From: Kudoa neothunni
Taxonomy: Eukaryota > Cnidaria
Assembly (NCBI GenBank): GCA_964304625.1
Contig: OZ199838.1
Span: 4,278,001-4,342,000 of the forward strand
DNA: 64,000 nucleotides
Direction: 5' to 3'
Position 1 is the first letter of the stretch; every line of letters begins with the position of its first letter. The translations under genes and the position numbers were made by a program. The notes beneath the pieces are model-generated. The model saw only the letters and a program-made list of their open reading frames with translations, was not told the origin of the DNA and made no database searches. Positions 26,397 to 39,270 of the stretch are shown here, one piece after another.

Positions 26397-26425
26397 CAGT
26401 AAAACCTCGATATAGCGAGGTTTTG
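26397..26425 (+). repeat. solitary pogo-like terminus
   Basis: TA followed by CAGTAAAACCTCGATATAGC and GAGGTTTTGAGGG is typical of pogo/Tigger-type ends. No partner was found. Confidence 0.3.
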
Positions 26426-26742
26426 AGGGAATGTAATTCACCATTTACCATGCAATAACAATAGTAAGGCTCCTCGAATTATCGAGGACTCACGCACGCG
26501 CACACAATCCTTATATTTCAATTTTTTGACGAAATTGGTATCTTTTTTTGGTTTTTTTGCCTTTCAAATATTTTTTTATAAAAGATCCATAACAGGATGT
26601 AGAGAAAGAGTGAGTAAGGCCGAAGGGTTTTCTAATTGTATTGGTCGAAACTTTTAGTTGTTACGTCGAAACTGTTTGTTTTCGAAATAAAAGTCGAGGT
26701 CTCTATCGAACACACGAATTTTTAAGTTACTTATATCTAGGG

Positions 26743-28429
26743 CAGTAGTGGGCACAACTTTTAGGAGTGCGGGCCATATTAGCGCATTTGAGAAGCTTTG
26801 AGGGCCGCAATGTTTAATACGCGTTTTTTGAGAATTTAAATACTTGTGATTGGTTTTTATAACATTTTTAGTACAATAAAAAAAATAAGTATATAAATTA
26901 ATCTAAAAACCCTTCCAATCAGTAAAACTTAATAAGGAATTAAATAGATTTTTTAAATATAGAAATTTTGTGATTGGCATATTATAGTAACGATTGAAAT
27001 AATTACCGTTAAACTTAATAAACTTTAACTCTAACTGAAATTATGAAAATTTAATATTATTCATGAAGTAGACATTAAATTTTTAAACAATAACTTAGAT
27101 ATAATTATTTCATAATTAGTTTAAACATGGCATTCAATATGATATATCGTACTCTAAAATAAGCCTAAGTTATAAATATGAGTATAATAAATTTTGCCCA
27201 AAAAATTACATTTATGATATTTTAGATTATACAAAATATATTGTGAACTAAATGTCACCAACGCATAGATGTAATTTTCTTAAAATTTATTACGAAAGAT
27301 ATCAATTCCAAAGTATGATCTAAATAACTTAAAATTACAAAAATCGTAATTTTTGTTAATTATCAATGTAATATTCATATTTTTTAAGGTTTTGTAAAAT
27401 GATTTTTCAGAATAAAAATTCCACCCGAAAAAGTTATCATAAATTAATATTCGTTACCCTTAATTATTTCTTTCAATTTCACTTATTTATATCAATAAAT
27501 AAAAGAAATATTAATGATAAGGTTTTAACTCGTAATCAATTGGTTTTGCCTATTATAACTTACAAAAATTTTAAGGCCTTTTTTTCTCTATCGTTATCGT
27601 TGATTTGCTCACTGACTTTCCCAGGTTTCATTCTGTGCTACCGCATCAAGTTATATTCCTTTTAATACAGGAACTGATTCGAGACAAAGCCAACAGATCG
27701 CTTTACTCATTGAATGTGTGAAGAAATATTTTTGAGTCCAATCATCATTAAAACTACGGCTTTCATCAATAAGTTTACACATTATCAGGGGACATTTATG
27801 TTTCATTGCACAAACATGTGATGTCAACACACGACGATTAATAAATTAATAAGGGAAGTTTGCGTGCATTATCACTTGAGAGAATTAAGAAGATAAATAG
27901 AAAACTATTCCTATCTTGAACTGATAAAATTTTATACACCTCTATTATAAATATTTATGGTTAAAAATCTAAAGTTATCTAAAAAATTACACAAATTACA
28001 TCGACTCTATGCCTTTTAAATATAGTAATAAATAATTTTATCGTTAATGCATTGTTTGTAATGAAAGGTATGGGAATGGTTCATGTTGGGTTAAACTTCT
28101 AATTTAGATAGAAGTATCGCATGCTAATGATTTTTAATATTTTGGTAATTTTAGATTTATTTTGTTTTAAGCGCGTACAAAATCTTACCATGATCACTAT
28201 TACATACGATAATCATACACAGGGTGCAATCGTAGATAAAATATAAAATTGGATAACTAAATCGAGTAGAATTAACGTTTATAAATCTAAAGTATTTCTC
28301 AACAAAAAATTTTTTTACTTATGGAAGAAAAACGCTGTTTCGGTGTTAATAAATTGGGAAAATCGTGTACGCTCGCGCAATTTTTCAGCCTTCTAAACAC
28401 GTCCGCGGGCCGCACCTTGCCCACCACTG
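26743..28429. mobile_element. hAT element, 1.69 kb, non-coding or decayed
   Basis: The left end is CAGTAGTGGGCACAACTTTT and the right end, complemented, CAGTGGTGGGCAAGGTGCGG, a typical hAT end of the CAGTGGTGGGCA type. Flanking 8-bp copies ATCTAGGG (26735-26742) and ACCTAGGG (28430-28437) agree at seven of eight bases, which is a good hAT target duplication. I could not read a transposase inside. The open frame 28321-28602 crosses the right end and is therefore not a host gene. Confidence 0.75.
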
Positions 28430-28437
28430 ACCTAGGG

Positions 28438-29787
28438 CATGCAATTCTCGATTTAAATCGATTTTATCAGGATGGTTCGACGTCTATTTTTTCGGATTGT
28501 TCCGGAAAAGGTGCCCTAATAAGAATGTGCAGAAAAAGATGTGACTTGGAGAATTATTTAAAATGGATCTATTTACAAATACCACAAGTTATAATTACCT
28601 AATGTTGTGTATTTTAGACGCGCTATAGAAATACTGATTCGTAATTCAAATAACATGCGGTGAGCCCGAAGATTCTCGTTATAATAAGTAATAGTCGTTA
28701 ATACCAAAAACCTACATAACAAAACCAAACCATGTGTAGAAACATGTTTTATTATTAAAGCATCGTTCAATGATAGAATCGTTAAAGTATGTCTCTCCTG
28801 ACCTCTTTTATTGTTTAGAGATCATAAAAATCAAAAAATAAAGATTTATCTTGTTTCAGCTGTAGTGTATGATGGATTACCACTTAAAATAATAAATAAC
28901 TACACAAGACCTAGGAGTTGTTCCTAAAAATATTATCTTACGGCACGTTCACTTTCTAATGCTAAAACTTTTATCGTTAATCACTTACATTGTTTGCAAA
29001 AAAAGATTCTAGCAACGTCGACTTCGTTGACAATTTTCATGGATTTTTAAACATACCACTGTTGTTAATCGCAGTAAAAAAATTTTCGGAGATTAGGCGT
29101 GCGTGTTCTTTCAAGGGAAAAAATATCTTGCTCGAAAGAAAAAATTTCGATGGTATTATAATTTTATCAAAATTGTGAAATTCAATATTATTATAATCCG
29201 TGTAATGTTAATTTGTATTTTTTGGGTCATAGAGATGTTTGTGTAGATCTATGTATAATCTCTTATATGCGCAAAGCGTCGAAAAATTTGACGTTTATTT
29301 ATAGACGTCGATTCTTTCAAAGATAAACGTCGAAAATTGCATGCCCTAGTTATAACCCACATACATACACAACTATTAGCTATTAATAAGCCCAAAATCA
29401 TTACGCACTTGAATTTAAAAGTAGAATGAAGATTAAAGATGACATTGTAAAATACAAACATCGGTCCTATTAAAGTGAATTTATATTAAAAAACAAGGGG
29501 CTTATATGGTTGATTATAATCGATTGCTTTCGGGATCTGAATTTGACGCTACCAGTCAAATATCACAGATTGTCGAATGAATCATTAGGGGTAGGATTAG
29601 GTAGTGTAATTGACGTTGCGAATAAAATTACGAATATTCCGAGTTGAGTTAAATTGGATTTGTTTTGTAGCACTTAGGAATGCTATTATTATCAACGGCA
29701 GTCACGACGACGAGTCCACAATGGATTAAATTTTTGGCGCGAATTGCGTGAGCAACGTTGAGATTGGCGTTAATATTAATTTTGTTG
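28438..29787. other. intergenic region upstream of geminin
   Basis: The first kilobase shows no gene. A local inverted repeat built on GACGTTTATTTATAGACGTC occurs near 29290-29310. The last 150 bases are less AT-rich and form the likely geminin promoter and 5' leader. Confidence 0.4.
29733..29743 (+). promoter_or_regulatory. E2F-type site upstream of geminin
   Basis: TTTGGCGCGAA matches the E2F/DP consensus (TTTSSCGC) exactly and lies about 50 bases before the first ATG of the geminin gene. Geminin is a known cell-cycle-regulated E2F target in other animals. The match is seen in the sequence. That it is used is an inference. Confidence 0.55.
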
Positions 29788-30627
29788 ATGCGCACAATGG
29801 TCAAAGGACTTTCCGATCTATCGAATTCAAAAGAAAATATATCTGCTGAGCAACTTATCAAGGTATGGGTTGGTTGTTCAATCTAGTTTGGTTAACTCGA
29901 GAATATTCTCTCCATAGAAATCACTCCTCAACACCAAAGAACAATCATCAAAACAATATAACAGACAACCATTTAAAGTTGTTGAAAACCATTCCACATC
30001 AGCAACAGTTGATGAAGTTCCTAAACAATTTTCAAACACAATTGACGATGACTCGTTGAACGTGAAATTAAGTGAAATTAATCGTGATGATTCCATCAAT
30101 GTGGTCGAAACATCTGCATCTGACGATGGGTTATTGCTGGATGATTGGAAAAAGTTGGCAATTGAACGCGAGTACGCTCTTAAAGAGACTGCTCTTGAAA
30201 ACGAACTTGTAAATAGATCTTATATGTGGAGCTGTGTTTCACCCTTTGTATTTTTCAGATGAATGAAACCATTTTTGAAATGGAGAAGGAAATTAAACGT
30301 TTAAATCGAACCATTATATCATTACTGCCTTACAAATATTCGTGGCAAGTAGTCGAATTTCAATACTTTATTTCGTTGCTAAGAATTCACATTCAAATTT
30401 CATAGCGATTGGCTAAAGACTACACTAGGGACTCCAACGATGAAGACAGTGATAACGTTTTGTCGATGAATTTGGGGCCTCAAATGAAACAAAATTTGAA
30501 AGACGAGCTTGAAATGTATCATCACCCACCGACTGTTGTGTTTGTTTTAATGTTTACTTTAGGTTGGAACTTCAAAATCACTCCAACCTTCATGATTTGT
30601 AACACAATTGCCCATGTGAACAATTAG
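29788..30627 (+). CDS. GMNN: geminin, inhibitor of replication licensing
   Basis: Nuclear coiled-coil protein that binds CDT1 and stops MCM loading after origins fire. Exons are 29788-29862, 29918-30208, 30259-30348 and 30406-30627, separated by introns of 50-57 nt. The diagnostic segment begins DDWKKLAIEREYALKETALE and runs over an intron into ENELMNETIFEMEKEIKRLN. It matches the geminin motif [20 protein letters not shown] and its following leucine heptads. An acidic stretch follows (SNDEDSDN), as in the family. The N-terminal part is Ser/Asn-rich and not conserved. A second ATG at 29797 has the better start context. The C-terminus is uncertain: reading straight through gives a stop at 30627, but a 23-nt GT-AG segment (about 30538-30560) could be spliced to give a shorter, more hydrophilic tail. 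The related coiled-coil protein multicilin/GEMC1 is an alternative. Confidence 0.7.
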
Positions 30628-31155
30628 TTTTTCTTATTATAAATTTGTTTTGTGTTTTTTCCTATTTCATCCGTCTCATTATTTGTCTTTGTTTTTATTT
30701 GATTTTGCCTCATTCTTTCTATTTCACGTAGTAAGCTGTTTGGAATTACCATTAGGATATATCATTTAAAAATATCACAAGTCAGTAAAGAACAATAGTT
30801 TCGTTTTTTTGTCGGAGCGATAAAAGAGATTGGCGCCCGAGGAACGGCAGACAAACGATTGATTAAATCAACAATCCGTTAATAATGTTTGTCTGATGTG
30901 TTCACGATGTCAAGAAAATGTTAATTTATTTTTTTTATAATTTTTTAGTAAAATTAATATGTGTTTTCTCCAACTTATCCAAGTTTATGTCTCCATCGAA
31001 TTTAATAATCATTAAATTTTTGTTCAAAATTACGAAAATAAATCATTTTCATCACAATTCGGCCGATCTACTTTCTGAATCCAATAGTTGAGGGAAATAT
31101 ATAGGAATATAATCCCACGTTATAATAGTTGCTGAGCCGATCACGTGCCATAAAA

Positions 31156-33967
31156 ATGATGCAAGAATGGGTCCGTTTAAAAATAATTTTAGACGTTGAT
31201 GGAGCTCAAAGAAAATATTTACATTTAGTTGATAAGGAGCTGTACGAGAGCGGAACCATTAAACATCTGAAGGACAGTGTATGTAGGAAGATTCTGAAAA
31301 AGCGTCAATTGAAAAGAGTTTCCAGAGTTTCCTTTACTATGGATGACTATCAGCTATCAAGCAAAGAGTTAATGTGTGTGATTCGGCCAGACGAATGCGT
31401 TAAGTAGTCTTTTTACATTTTTTCAACAATAAAATAACACTTTTTAGTGTGAAAGTTCACTTGACGGATAAATCGGACCAGACTTCTATGATCTCGACTA
31501 CTAGCACGATTTCCATAGATGACTCCCATATTCCTACCATTCAGTATGTTTAAACTAAAAAATTTTATTTAAATTATCGATATTTATCAACTATACAATT
31601 ATAATAAAAAGTCGTCATCACCAAGGTTGCCAGGACTTGGGGTTCTTGGAGGTTTTTTCATCTGTTTTAAATTTTGGGGTTTTATTGAAAATCTGTAAAC
31701 ATTAAATAATAACACAAATTTTTGTATACGACATTAATATTTATATTTTTAATTAAGTATCCTATTCAGATTATATCATGCAAGGTTTAAACATTTACAA
31801 TATTGAACGACAGCACATTAGATTGTTTAATATGGCACAATTACATAATTATACAGTGAACATTGTCGCACATTATTTGAAACTTTAAACCTTATTTCAA
31901 AATACACATTGAATTATGAATTAATTGTGAGTATATTGATCTATACTAGACTTAAGTATGAGTGAGTTTTGGCACGAAAAAGTGCAATAATTCGACGATA
32001 AATTTAAATTTAATACCTGAAGACGCAATTATAGAATCAGAAGAAGATTAAAAACTTCATTAGACACGATTCTAATTTTGTTGTTCTTTAAACTAGCGTT
32101 TTTCTCGGTCTTTGGTTGTTTTACTTAAACTTGGGGGTTTTCACCGTCTATTTTTGGGATTTTTTAAATCCCCGCTGGCGGCTCTAGTCATCACCAGTAT
32201 TAGTTATAAAGAAGCAAAGTTATATACGCTCTAATTTCATTTTAATTCTGATGCAAAATCTAACTTGTTGCATAAATAATCAAATTTATGACAATCATTT
32301 TTATTTTTGGATCATCAGTTATAATGGCTTTGAAAAGTATTAAAGAAAAACCTTGTGAATCGAATATGTATTTTAGTAGGTAATATTTGTTCTAATTTAT
32401 TTTATGCAAATAATTGATAAATGTGCTTATTTCTCTTAAATATATCATTATTCTGACTCTTGAATTACATCGCAAAGCTTCATTTACAGGAAAATATCCA
32501 GCGTACATAATTGTTGGCAATCATGATAACTTTCCTACATCAAATTGCGGTTTCTGCTTAATTTTACGATGACTATTAATATAGTGATCTACGATTTTGA
32601 TAAATACCGAGTTATCGTACATTAGCGAAAGTTTGAATTAAAATTTGTATTATTTGAAATAACTTAAATACTGAATACTAAAATTTGTAGATATTTAACC
32701 AATTATTGTACATTAAATTTTATCAAACAAATTAAAAATTACTCAAGGTTTGATAATTGAACATGTTTTCAAATAACAGTTGACAGAGTATATGGATTAA
32801 ACTGAGTTAAATATGTGAGGTAATTTAAAAAAAGATCGTAGAATTGCTCATGAGTTGAATCTATAATAAGTGATTTTCTAATTTTTTAAATTATTAATTA
32901 TTTCTGTTTTTGTATTTGTATTTTGAAAATACAAAAGTATAAATTTGTCAATTATATTATATCGAAACTGCACTGTGATTAATTGAATTAACAATAATGT
33001 CTAGAGAAAAAAGACCCAAGAACAATCTCGAGTTAGTTGTCAATTCCAGTCCTTATGGCGACGTACACAAAGCACTTTTTGGAAAAAATAATTCTACGTC
33101 AATGATGGTGCACAGTGAAAATCCAATGCCCAAAAATTGTTTGTATAACGAATCAGATACTACAAATCAAGGCCAGTTGATCGTTGAGCAATCTTCCACT
33201 CCCTCCGAAGTACCCAAGACCAAATATAAACTAACTAAAAAGGTTTTTCGGAGCATGGTCAAAAGTGTGGGTGCATTACTGGGTGATTTGAATTCAGCTA
33301 ATGATGGGTCGTCCGAATACTCATCTATCAACCAATCTAAGAATTCTGAGAAACGTTCCAACCCAACCCATATTAAATTTGGTTCCGAGGATGAGGACAC
33401 CCCCGAGGTCGAGAATGATTGTAACACTGCTGTATCAGTATTTACAACCAACCATATTAATTCTGTCAAAAATTATTCACATTATAAACCGATGACCGAG
33501 TTTCCAAAAATGCGGGATCGAATAGCCTTCAAAATGAGAGAACTCTCCGCTGCTACATGTTGTCCAGAATTATCTCCTTTTTTGGTAATAATGATCGATT
33601 TGGAGATGAGATGTGTTCATTAATTCATTTCATACAGGAAGGCACGATAACCAACGTAGATTCAGAGAAAAAAATTCTATATGTTGATATCGATGATGAA
33701 TTTGTATGGGTGGAAAATGACGGTAATTCAATCATCTCCTCCCTTCCCTTTCTATCATTATTAGGTCTTCCACGTACATCCAACGTTTATTACGATCTGG
33801 AAGATGAAGATGATTCGGATATTGAACTTCAACCCAATAAGCAAATACGGAATAAGCATGTAAGTAAACTGTGTTAGTTTATATTTTTAAGCTCGTTCTA
33901 GGTGATGATAGTATGGAACAATGTGATAGAGCCTAAAATTTTGAACACTCCACAAAAAGAACTTTAA
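31156..33967 (+). CDS. COIL: coilin, Cajal body scaffold protein
   Basis: Self-associating nuclear protein that organises Cajal bodies and snRNP assembly. Exons are 31156-31403, 31448-31543, 33005-33584, 33638-33859 and 33902-33967. The N-terminal domain (residues 1-105) reads WVRLKIIL, HLVDKELYESG and RPDECVNVKVHL, matching coilin's ubiquitin-like N-terminal self-interaction domain. The middle is Ser- and Asn-rich with acidic runs. The C-terminal Tudor-like domain has FPKMRDRIAFKMREL, then EGTITNVDSEKKILYVDID and VMIVWNNVIEP, which align with IAFKLLELTSSYSP, EGRIL and FWKELIDPR of human coilin. The protein is about 400 residues, shorter than human (576). Intron 2 is long because it contains a 564-bp mobile element. 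The gene ends 159 bases from the end of PRODH on the other strand. Confidence 0.88.
31623..32186. mobile_element. 564-bp MITE in coilin intron 2 with perfect 9-bp duplication
   Basis: GTCATCACC is repeated exactly on both sides (31614-31622 and 32187-32195). The ends are weakly inverted: AAGGTTGCCAGGACTTGGGG on the left and, complemented, TAGAGCCGCCAGCGGGG on the right. Internal G-rich blocks (TTGGGGTT, TTGGGGGTTTT) mirror each other. A 9-bp duplication fits Mutator-like elements, and a MULE relic lies at 49.5 kb. A hAT origin (8 bp, GGTTGCCA-type ends) is the alternative. There is no coding capacity. Confidence 0.65.
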
Positions 33968-34125
33968 TTTTTGTTGTATATCGTTGACAGAATATTTGTT
34001 ATTGCCATTTATACTGTGCACATTTTTGCAAGAATTATCGAAACCTTACATCGGCTAGCATTATGGCGCAAAAAAATAGAATTTGGGATGTAAAAAATTG
34101 TTGTATTGGTGAGAATATAAGTAGG

Positions 34126-36495
34126 TTAAATTATTAATTTTTTGGCTCGCCTTGCAAGTTCATTTTTAATGATGGCAGTCTCGAATCCCAGTCTAGAAAG
34201 GACGCTTTTATTTTCATTAATTCTTCGAAGCATGTACGGCATAACAGCGTCGACTGGTCCGTAAGGTAGGTATTTGTAAGCATACAACTTGTTTTCGGCT
34301 AAAATCAGATCAAATACAAACCACAGAAACAAGTTTTCCCTCACATAAAGTATTTGAAATGAATGAACACATTCCATACAATTGGGCAAATATTACTCGA
34401 TCATCGTTTTTTTGGATATTTTTTGTGTCCATTCTAATATTATTTTATGTATTTTTGCATTGAATGTGAGTAACAATAAAAATTTGGTATGACAAAAAAT
34501 ACAAATCGATAGTGTATTTGACACTATCCAAGTTGTGGGTTGCAATAACTCCAGCACCATGGTTGTTGTGGATTCCATCAATCATGGCTACCAAACAACG
34601 TAGAAAGCTCAAATTAGTGTCGTCGTAGCTATCACAAACGGGACTTTCTGTTCCGAAATAGCTGGCCAATTCTCTTTCTTTCTCGAGGTAGGCTCCTCGT
34701 ACCAATTTCGCACCAAGAATAAAGGGAGTTTGTGAGTTGGCGGAAAAATTGAGATCGTCCAAATACTTTCTTAGAGTTTCCTAAAATATGGATATTATTG
34801 GAAAATATTGTTTAATATTTTAAGTAATTTTTGTTACTTTCAAATAAGCTTGATAGGTATTGTACACTAGACATTGTTGAGTGTTGAATTTTTGAATTAA
34901 TTCCATGGTGATTGTATGAATAGCATCTTGGTAGTAGGTTTGTTCGCCATCGATCATAACTCTAACATTCTTTTTCTGAGCATATTCACATATAAAATTC
35001 AGTCTAGCTCGAATAAGATTCAATTCGTGGGCCAACATGGCATCTAATGTTTTCATATTCAATCCCAAATGATTTGTGTCCTTTTTTGGATTTAGCATGT
35101 CCATCCATTGATAATAGTTCAATTTTTCTCTGTCATCCAAACACCACAAAATGAGTACAACAATAAATAAGAATTAATGTCAGAGTTACGATTGGGTGTT
35201 TTGGCAGGCTTTTCGGAAGAGTTTAACCAGATGATCCTCGTCACAATCCAGTGAGTTGTTCTTATTTATTTGAAAATTAAACAAAATGAAAAATCACAAA
35301 TACCGCGGATAATTTTGTGAGGGCTTTCTTAAATCCATCAAAGGTCATCAATTCTTCATCGTCTGTAAATTGATTGAAAATGCTTTGAAGGTTGTTGATA
35401 TGGGTGTTAATTTTGTTCTAAATATTTTAATCATTACACTAAACAGTTAGCGATAAAAAATACCAAATGGTTAGGATTGCAAATCGATGATACTTTAATT
35501 GCAATAATTCCTACCATACTATGTTGTTGGGCTTATCATTAACAAATTAGTCCCAATAATTAAAGTAACAATACTTAAAATTTACTACCTGCAATATCGA
35601 CAGAATTTAGAAATGCCGAGATGTGTTTTTTATACTTATCACTTTTCATGTTGAATGAATTCATATTTTCATCGCACAATTTTTGTGTGTGAAGCACTTG
35701 ATCACCTTTTAAAAAACCTAATAGATCATTTATTAGGTGTTAATTTCACAATTAATAACTATTTCTCAAAATATTATGAATTCTTTACTTATGGTTCGAT
35801 TGGTTGGGTCCAAACTAAATAGAAATTAACATAATTATTAAATGGAATAAATTTTTAAATATTATAATTATTATATTTTTATTTAAATAAACAGATAACG
35901 GTTAAAGTCATCCATCAGATTACCTGTAATTTTCAACGTTATCTTCATCATTTATGTCAGCTTCCACCGCATAATCCACAATACTTCCAATGTTTTGGGT
36001 TTGAAGGTAATCGATAAGTATTTTCACATCAGATTCCGTCTCTCCGCCCAAAAACTGTCTATAAATAGTATTTCTAATGAGAGCATTTGAAATTGTGTTT
36101 CCTAGCACAGTCTTGGATAAGCGTAACAACTAAAATAATAGATATCTCATCCCAATTTTAGCAACAAATACTACTTTGTTACTATTTTCTACAATAAAAT
36201 TAATCCTGGAGGTTTCGAGGACACCATAAGAACGAATTAAATGGAGTGTGGGTTCAGTCGTTAGAGATTTCTGTAAATTTTGGGGCGAAAACAAGACATC
36301 TCCTTTTTTTAATTGTTCGCTATCTCTTTTGAACGAATTCTCAAGTGTGATGTCACCATATTTTTTGGTCAGGTCACTGTTGAACTTGTAGGCGCCACTG
36401 ATATATTCGATACGCATTGGGTTACTTATACTGCTCATCGTAACAACACGGAATAAATTCAGTGGTAAATAAGTTCTTTGGCTGAACCTTCTCAT
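34126..36495 (-). CDS. PRODH: proline dehydrogenase, mitochondrial
   Basis: FAD enzyme of the mitochondrial inner membrane that oxidises proline to pyrroline-5-carboxylate. Eleven exons on the minus strand: 36495-36175, 36129-35924, 35814-35789, 35717-35589, 35510-35464, 35417-35304, 35260-35190, 35129-34838, 34780-34503, 34433-34345, 34298-34126. The start MRRFSQRTYLP suits a mitochondrial presequence. Landmarks in order: TIYRQFLGGETESDV, GIIAIKVSSI, VMIDGEQTYYQDAI, VYNTYQAYLK, GAKLVRGAYLEKER, GVIATHNLDSVKY, VIFAQLYGMCS, YKYLPYGPV and MPYMLRRINEN. All are conserved in animal PRODH, including the barrel strands and the YxPYGP/RR substrate region. Between the IAIK and DGEQTY strands lie two segments resembling paired EF-hands (LMTFDGFKKAL and KLNYYQWMDML), without a full set of calcium ligands. 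Introns are 45-109 nt, and the third exon is only 26 nt. Confidence 0.93.
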
Positions 36496-39270
36496 TTATA
36501 ATGACTGAATTTGTAACGGATTATTGCACAATAAATCTCTTAATAAACAAAATGATCGGATTTGAAATTTATTATTCAGCTCTACAAATAACATCAACTA
36601 ATCCATGTAAAATAATACCAACCTGCTAACGAAAGAACCAAGCCAAATTTGTTGTCGGATCAAAATTCCCTAGGCCCAATATCTTTGAAGATGATCTTTT
36701 GACCACAAAACCTTTTAATAAATGTTATTTAGCTTAGCGCGATTATTCACTTTGCTCTTGTGAATTAAATCGGAGGTAATTCATAATTATATCACCTCTA
36801 ACCCCAAACACACTGTCTATATTGTTTCAACTGTCATTTGAAATTCTATCCTTATTCTATTATCAACTTTCCCACAATAAATCAATGTCATTTATATCAA
36901 AGGTTGTGTGAATATTTGAATAGGAATTTTCAACCATCCCATATAAATAGTGAATGATTCATCAAGTTAAGCTAATACCTTTTAATAGGAATCTTACTTA
37001 TTATATAAAGTATGATATTTGTGAAATCCAGTTCAAAATGTATATAGATATTTTAAATCTGTATGTAAATCGAAACAAAATGAATAAGAATAGCAATACT
37101 TTTGCTTCGTCAAATATCGAATGAATTAACTTCACATCATAAAATACTCATGAATGTGTGGACAAATTTATCAAATTTGATCTTATTATTTAAAAACCTT
37201 TATTTATTTTTATTTGTTTCACAATGATAGACTTTTATATATTTAAGAATGCCGTTAGAGTATCCCAATTAAAAGGTTGAATTTATGCACACCCATAATC
37301 TAATGTCCGCGACATTTACCGTAAACACAAAAGTCCACCTCTTATAAATAACGCAAACTCTCGCGTCTCATTTCATCATCAGATTAACAATAGAGCGCAA
37401 CTTATGGATTAGGAATTCTCATCTACACCTTTTAGAGGGAGCTCGATATTAACTTCCCCTTTAATGTGTGTGCTAATATGGGAATTAACGAACTACAACA
37501 CAGCATATTTTTGGGATGGTCAAAGTTCCAAGCTATTATTTAAAGGAGGTTGTGTCTATGGAGCCAAAGGTGTTACATTCTTTATTAATGCAGACTTCAA
37601 GCTTCAAATATTCTATTTAGATCATTCATGTTGTATCAAATTTTAGATAAGAATTCCTCACATCTGTTAAAAAATACGCTTTTTTAATGAGTATCTCCAT
37701 AACGAAATTGGGAATGAAAAATAAAAACATTAGTCGGGCGAGAGTAGGAGTCGAGAATCAACATTCTGCCTGCTTCCTGTCTTTCCAATTAGTTTTAAAA
37801 ATTATTATTTTATCTTCTAATACATACACTCCGTAATTTTTAGAATAATATAGCAGATTTAAATTGTTATAGAGATTAAACATGGAAAAAAATTTATTAT
37901 TTTCCTCACAAATAATTGATTCCGAATTCATATGAGAACAATGTAATCGCTCGATAATAGGATAATATTTTATCCTCAAAATAAGCTAAAATCGTTTTTT
38001 AAATATTAAAATCATCAGATAACTAAGTTATTATCAGCTATGCGAATTATAAATAAGCGGATAAGTCGAATTCGACCCAACAGTATTTACATATAATAAT
38101 CTTCGACCCCTTATCCCTTTTCATGGTCATATTTTTTGTTCGCGGTCTTAAATTAAGATATTACCCCAAAATCTTTAATTATAACTTATAACTATTATAA
38201 GAGTTAAAATGCTCCAAAAAATTGAGTCAGCATCAAATTATGGAAAAAATGAAAATAAAAACAAAGTCTAATAACATGTATCAGAACCAAGTAAAATTCC
38301 ATGCTGTTTTTAGAGTGCATTGTGGATTTATTTTGCGTCTGATTTATAAACAATGTCTTATCTTAATAAAAGCAATATGCTTAAATCGATCAATACTTGC
38401 GCACGCGAATCAATTTGGATGTCAACTTCTCACTTTCAAAACTATTCCATATCTAAAAATATTTAAAACTGATAAATTTTAAAATAAATACAATAGGTTA
38501 AGTTTTAGTATATATATATTTTTGTACCTCATATAGACACATTATATCATTATAAATAATGGCAATAATGATTTATTAAACAAGGCAAAACAATAATCCC
38601 TGTATAACTTTTTAAAATAATTTCTCAACGTTCCGAATATATAAATAAATATATTCAAAATTATGAAAAATTATATTTTGACAAAGATCGTACAGAATCA
38701 GGTTCATTTATGTATAAAAATAATAAGACTGTTTAAACTGCGTTATTTTTAATTTACTAAAATTATTATTAATTTGTTTTTGATTAGATGAAAATCACAA
38801 TAACATTTTTAAACTACTTGGGAAAAAATATTAAAATTAAAGCGTAATAGAGACGCAATTTTACTCTTGTTCATTTAAAATTTGAATCAAAATTGAACAC
38901 GAAAAGGTTAATGAGGCGTCATCTAGCATTGAATTTAAGTTGAAATGTTCAATCTTTATTTATTTGATGAATAGAAGTTAAAAAATAATTATAATGATTT
39001 AAAAATAAAAAAAAATTTAACACCTAAATTTATCCTAATTAAGAGGTGTTTTATTAATACAGTGGATGCCCAATTTTCCTTGCTTTCCTTAATCATCTGT
39101 TATATTAGGAGGATAATCTGGGGTGAAACCTAATTAGTTTATTCCATTTAATTTTTTTTTCTTTAGAAATATCTACTAAATATTAAATAAAATGCGGAAC
39201 TTAGGTAGTAAATTTTCCTCTACCTGTTGCACATGCGCACACTACCCATCGAACTCAATAATATGCGAAT
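36496..39270. other. 2.8-kb gap between divergent PRODH and CABLES-like genes
   Basis: No convincing gene. Frames at 37464-37646 and 38222-38482 show no similarity. The right end holds the likely CABLES-like promoter, with CACATGCGCACAC at 39228-39240. PRODH starts at the left edge. No bounded transposon was seen. Confidence 0.4.

Noticed and set aside
28321-28602. 93-codon plus-strand frame
   Set aside because: It crosses the right terminus and target duplication of a hAT element (28429/28430), so it is not a host gene.
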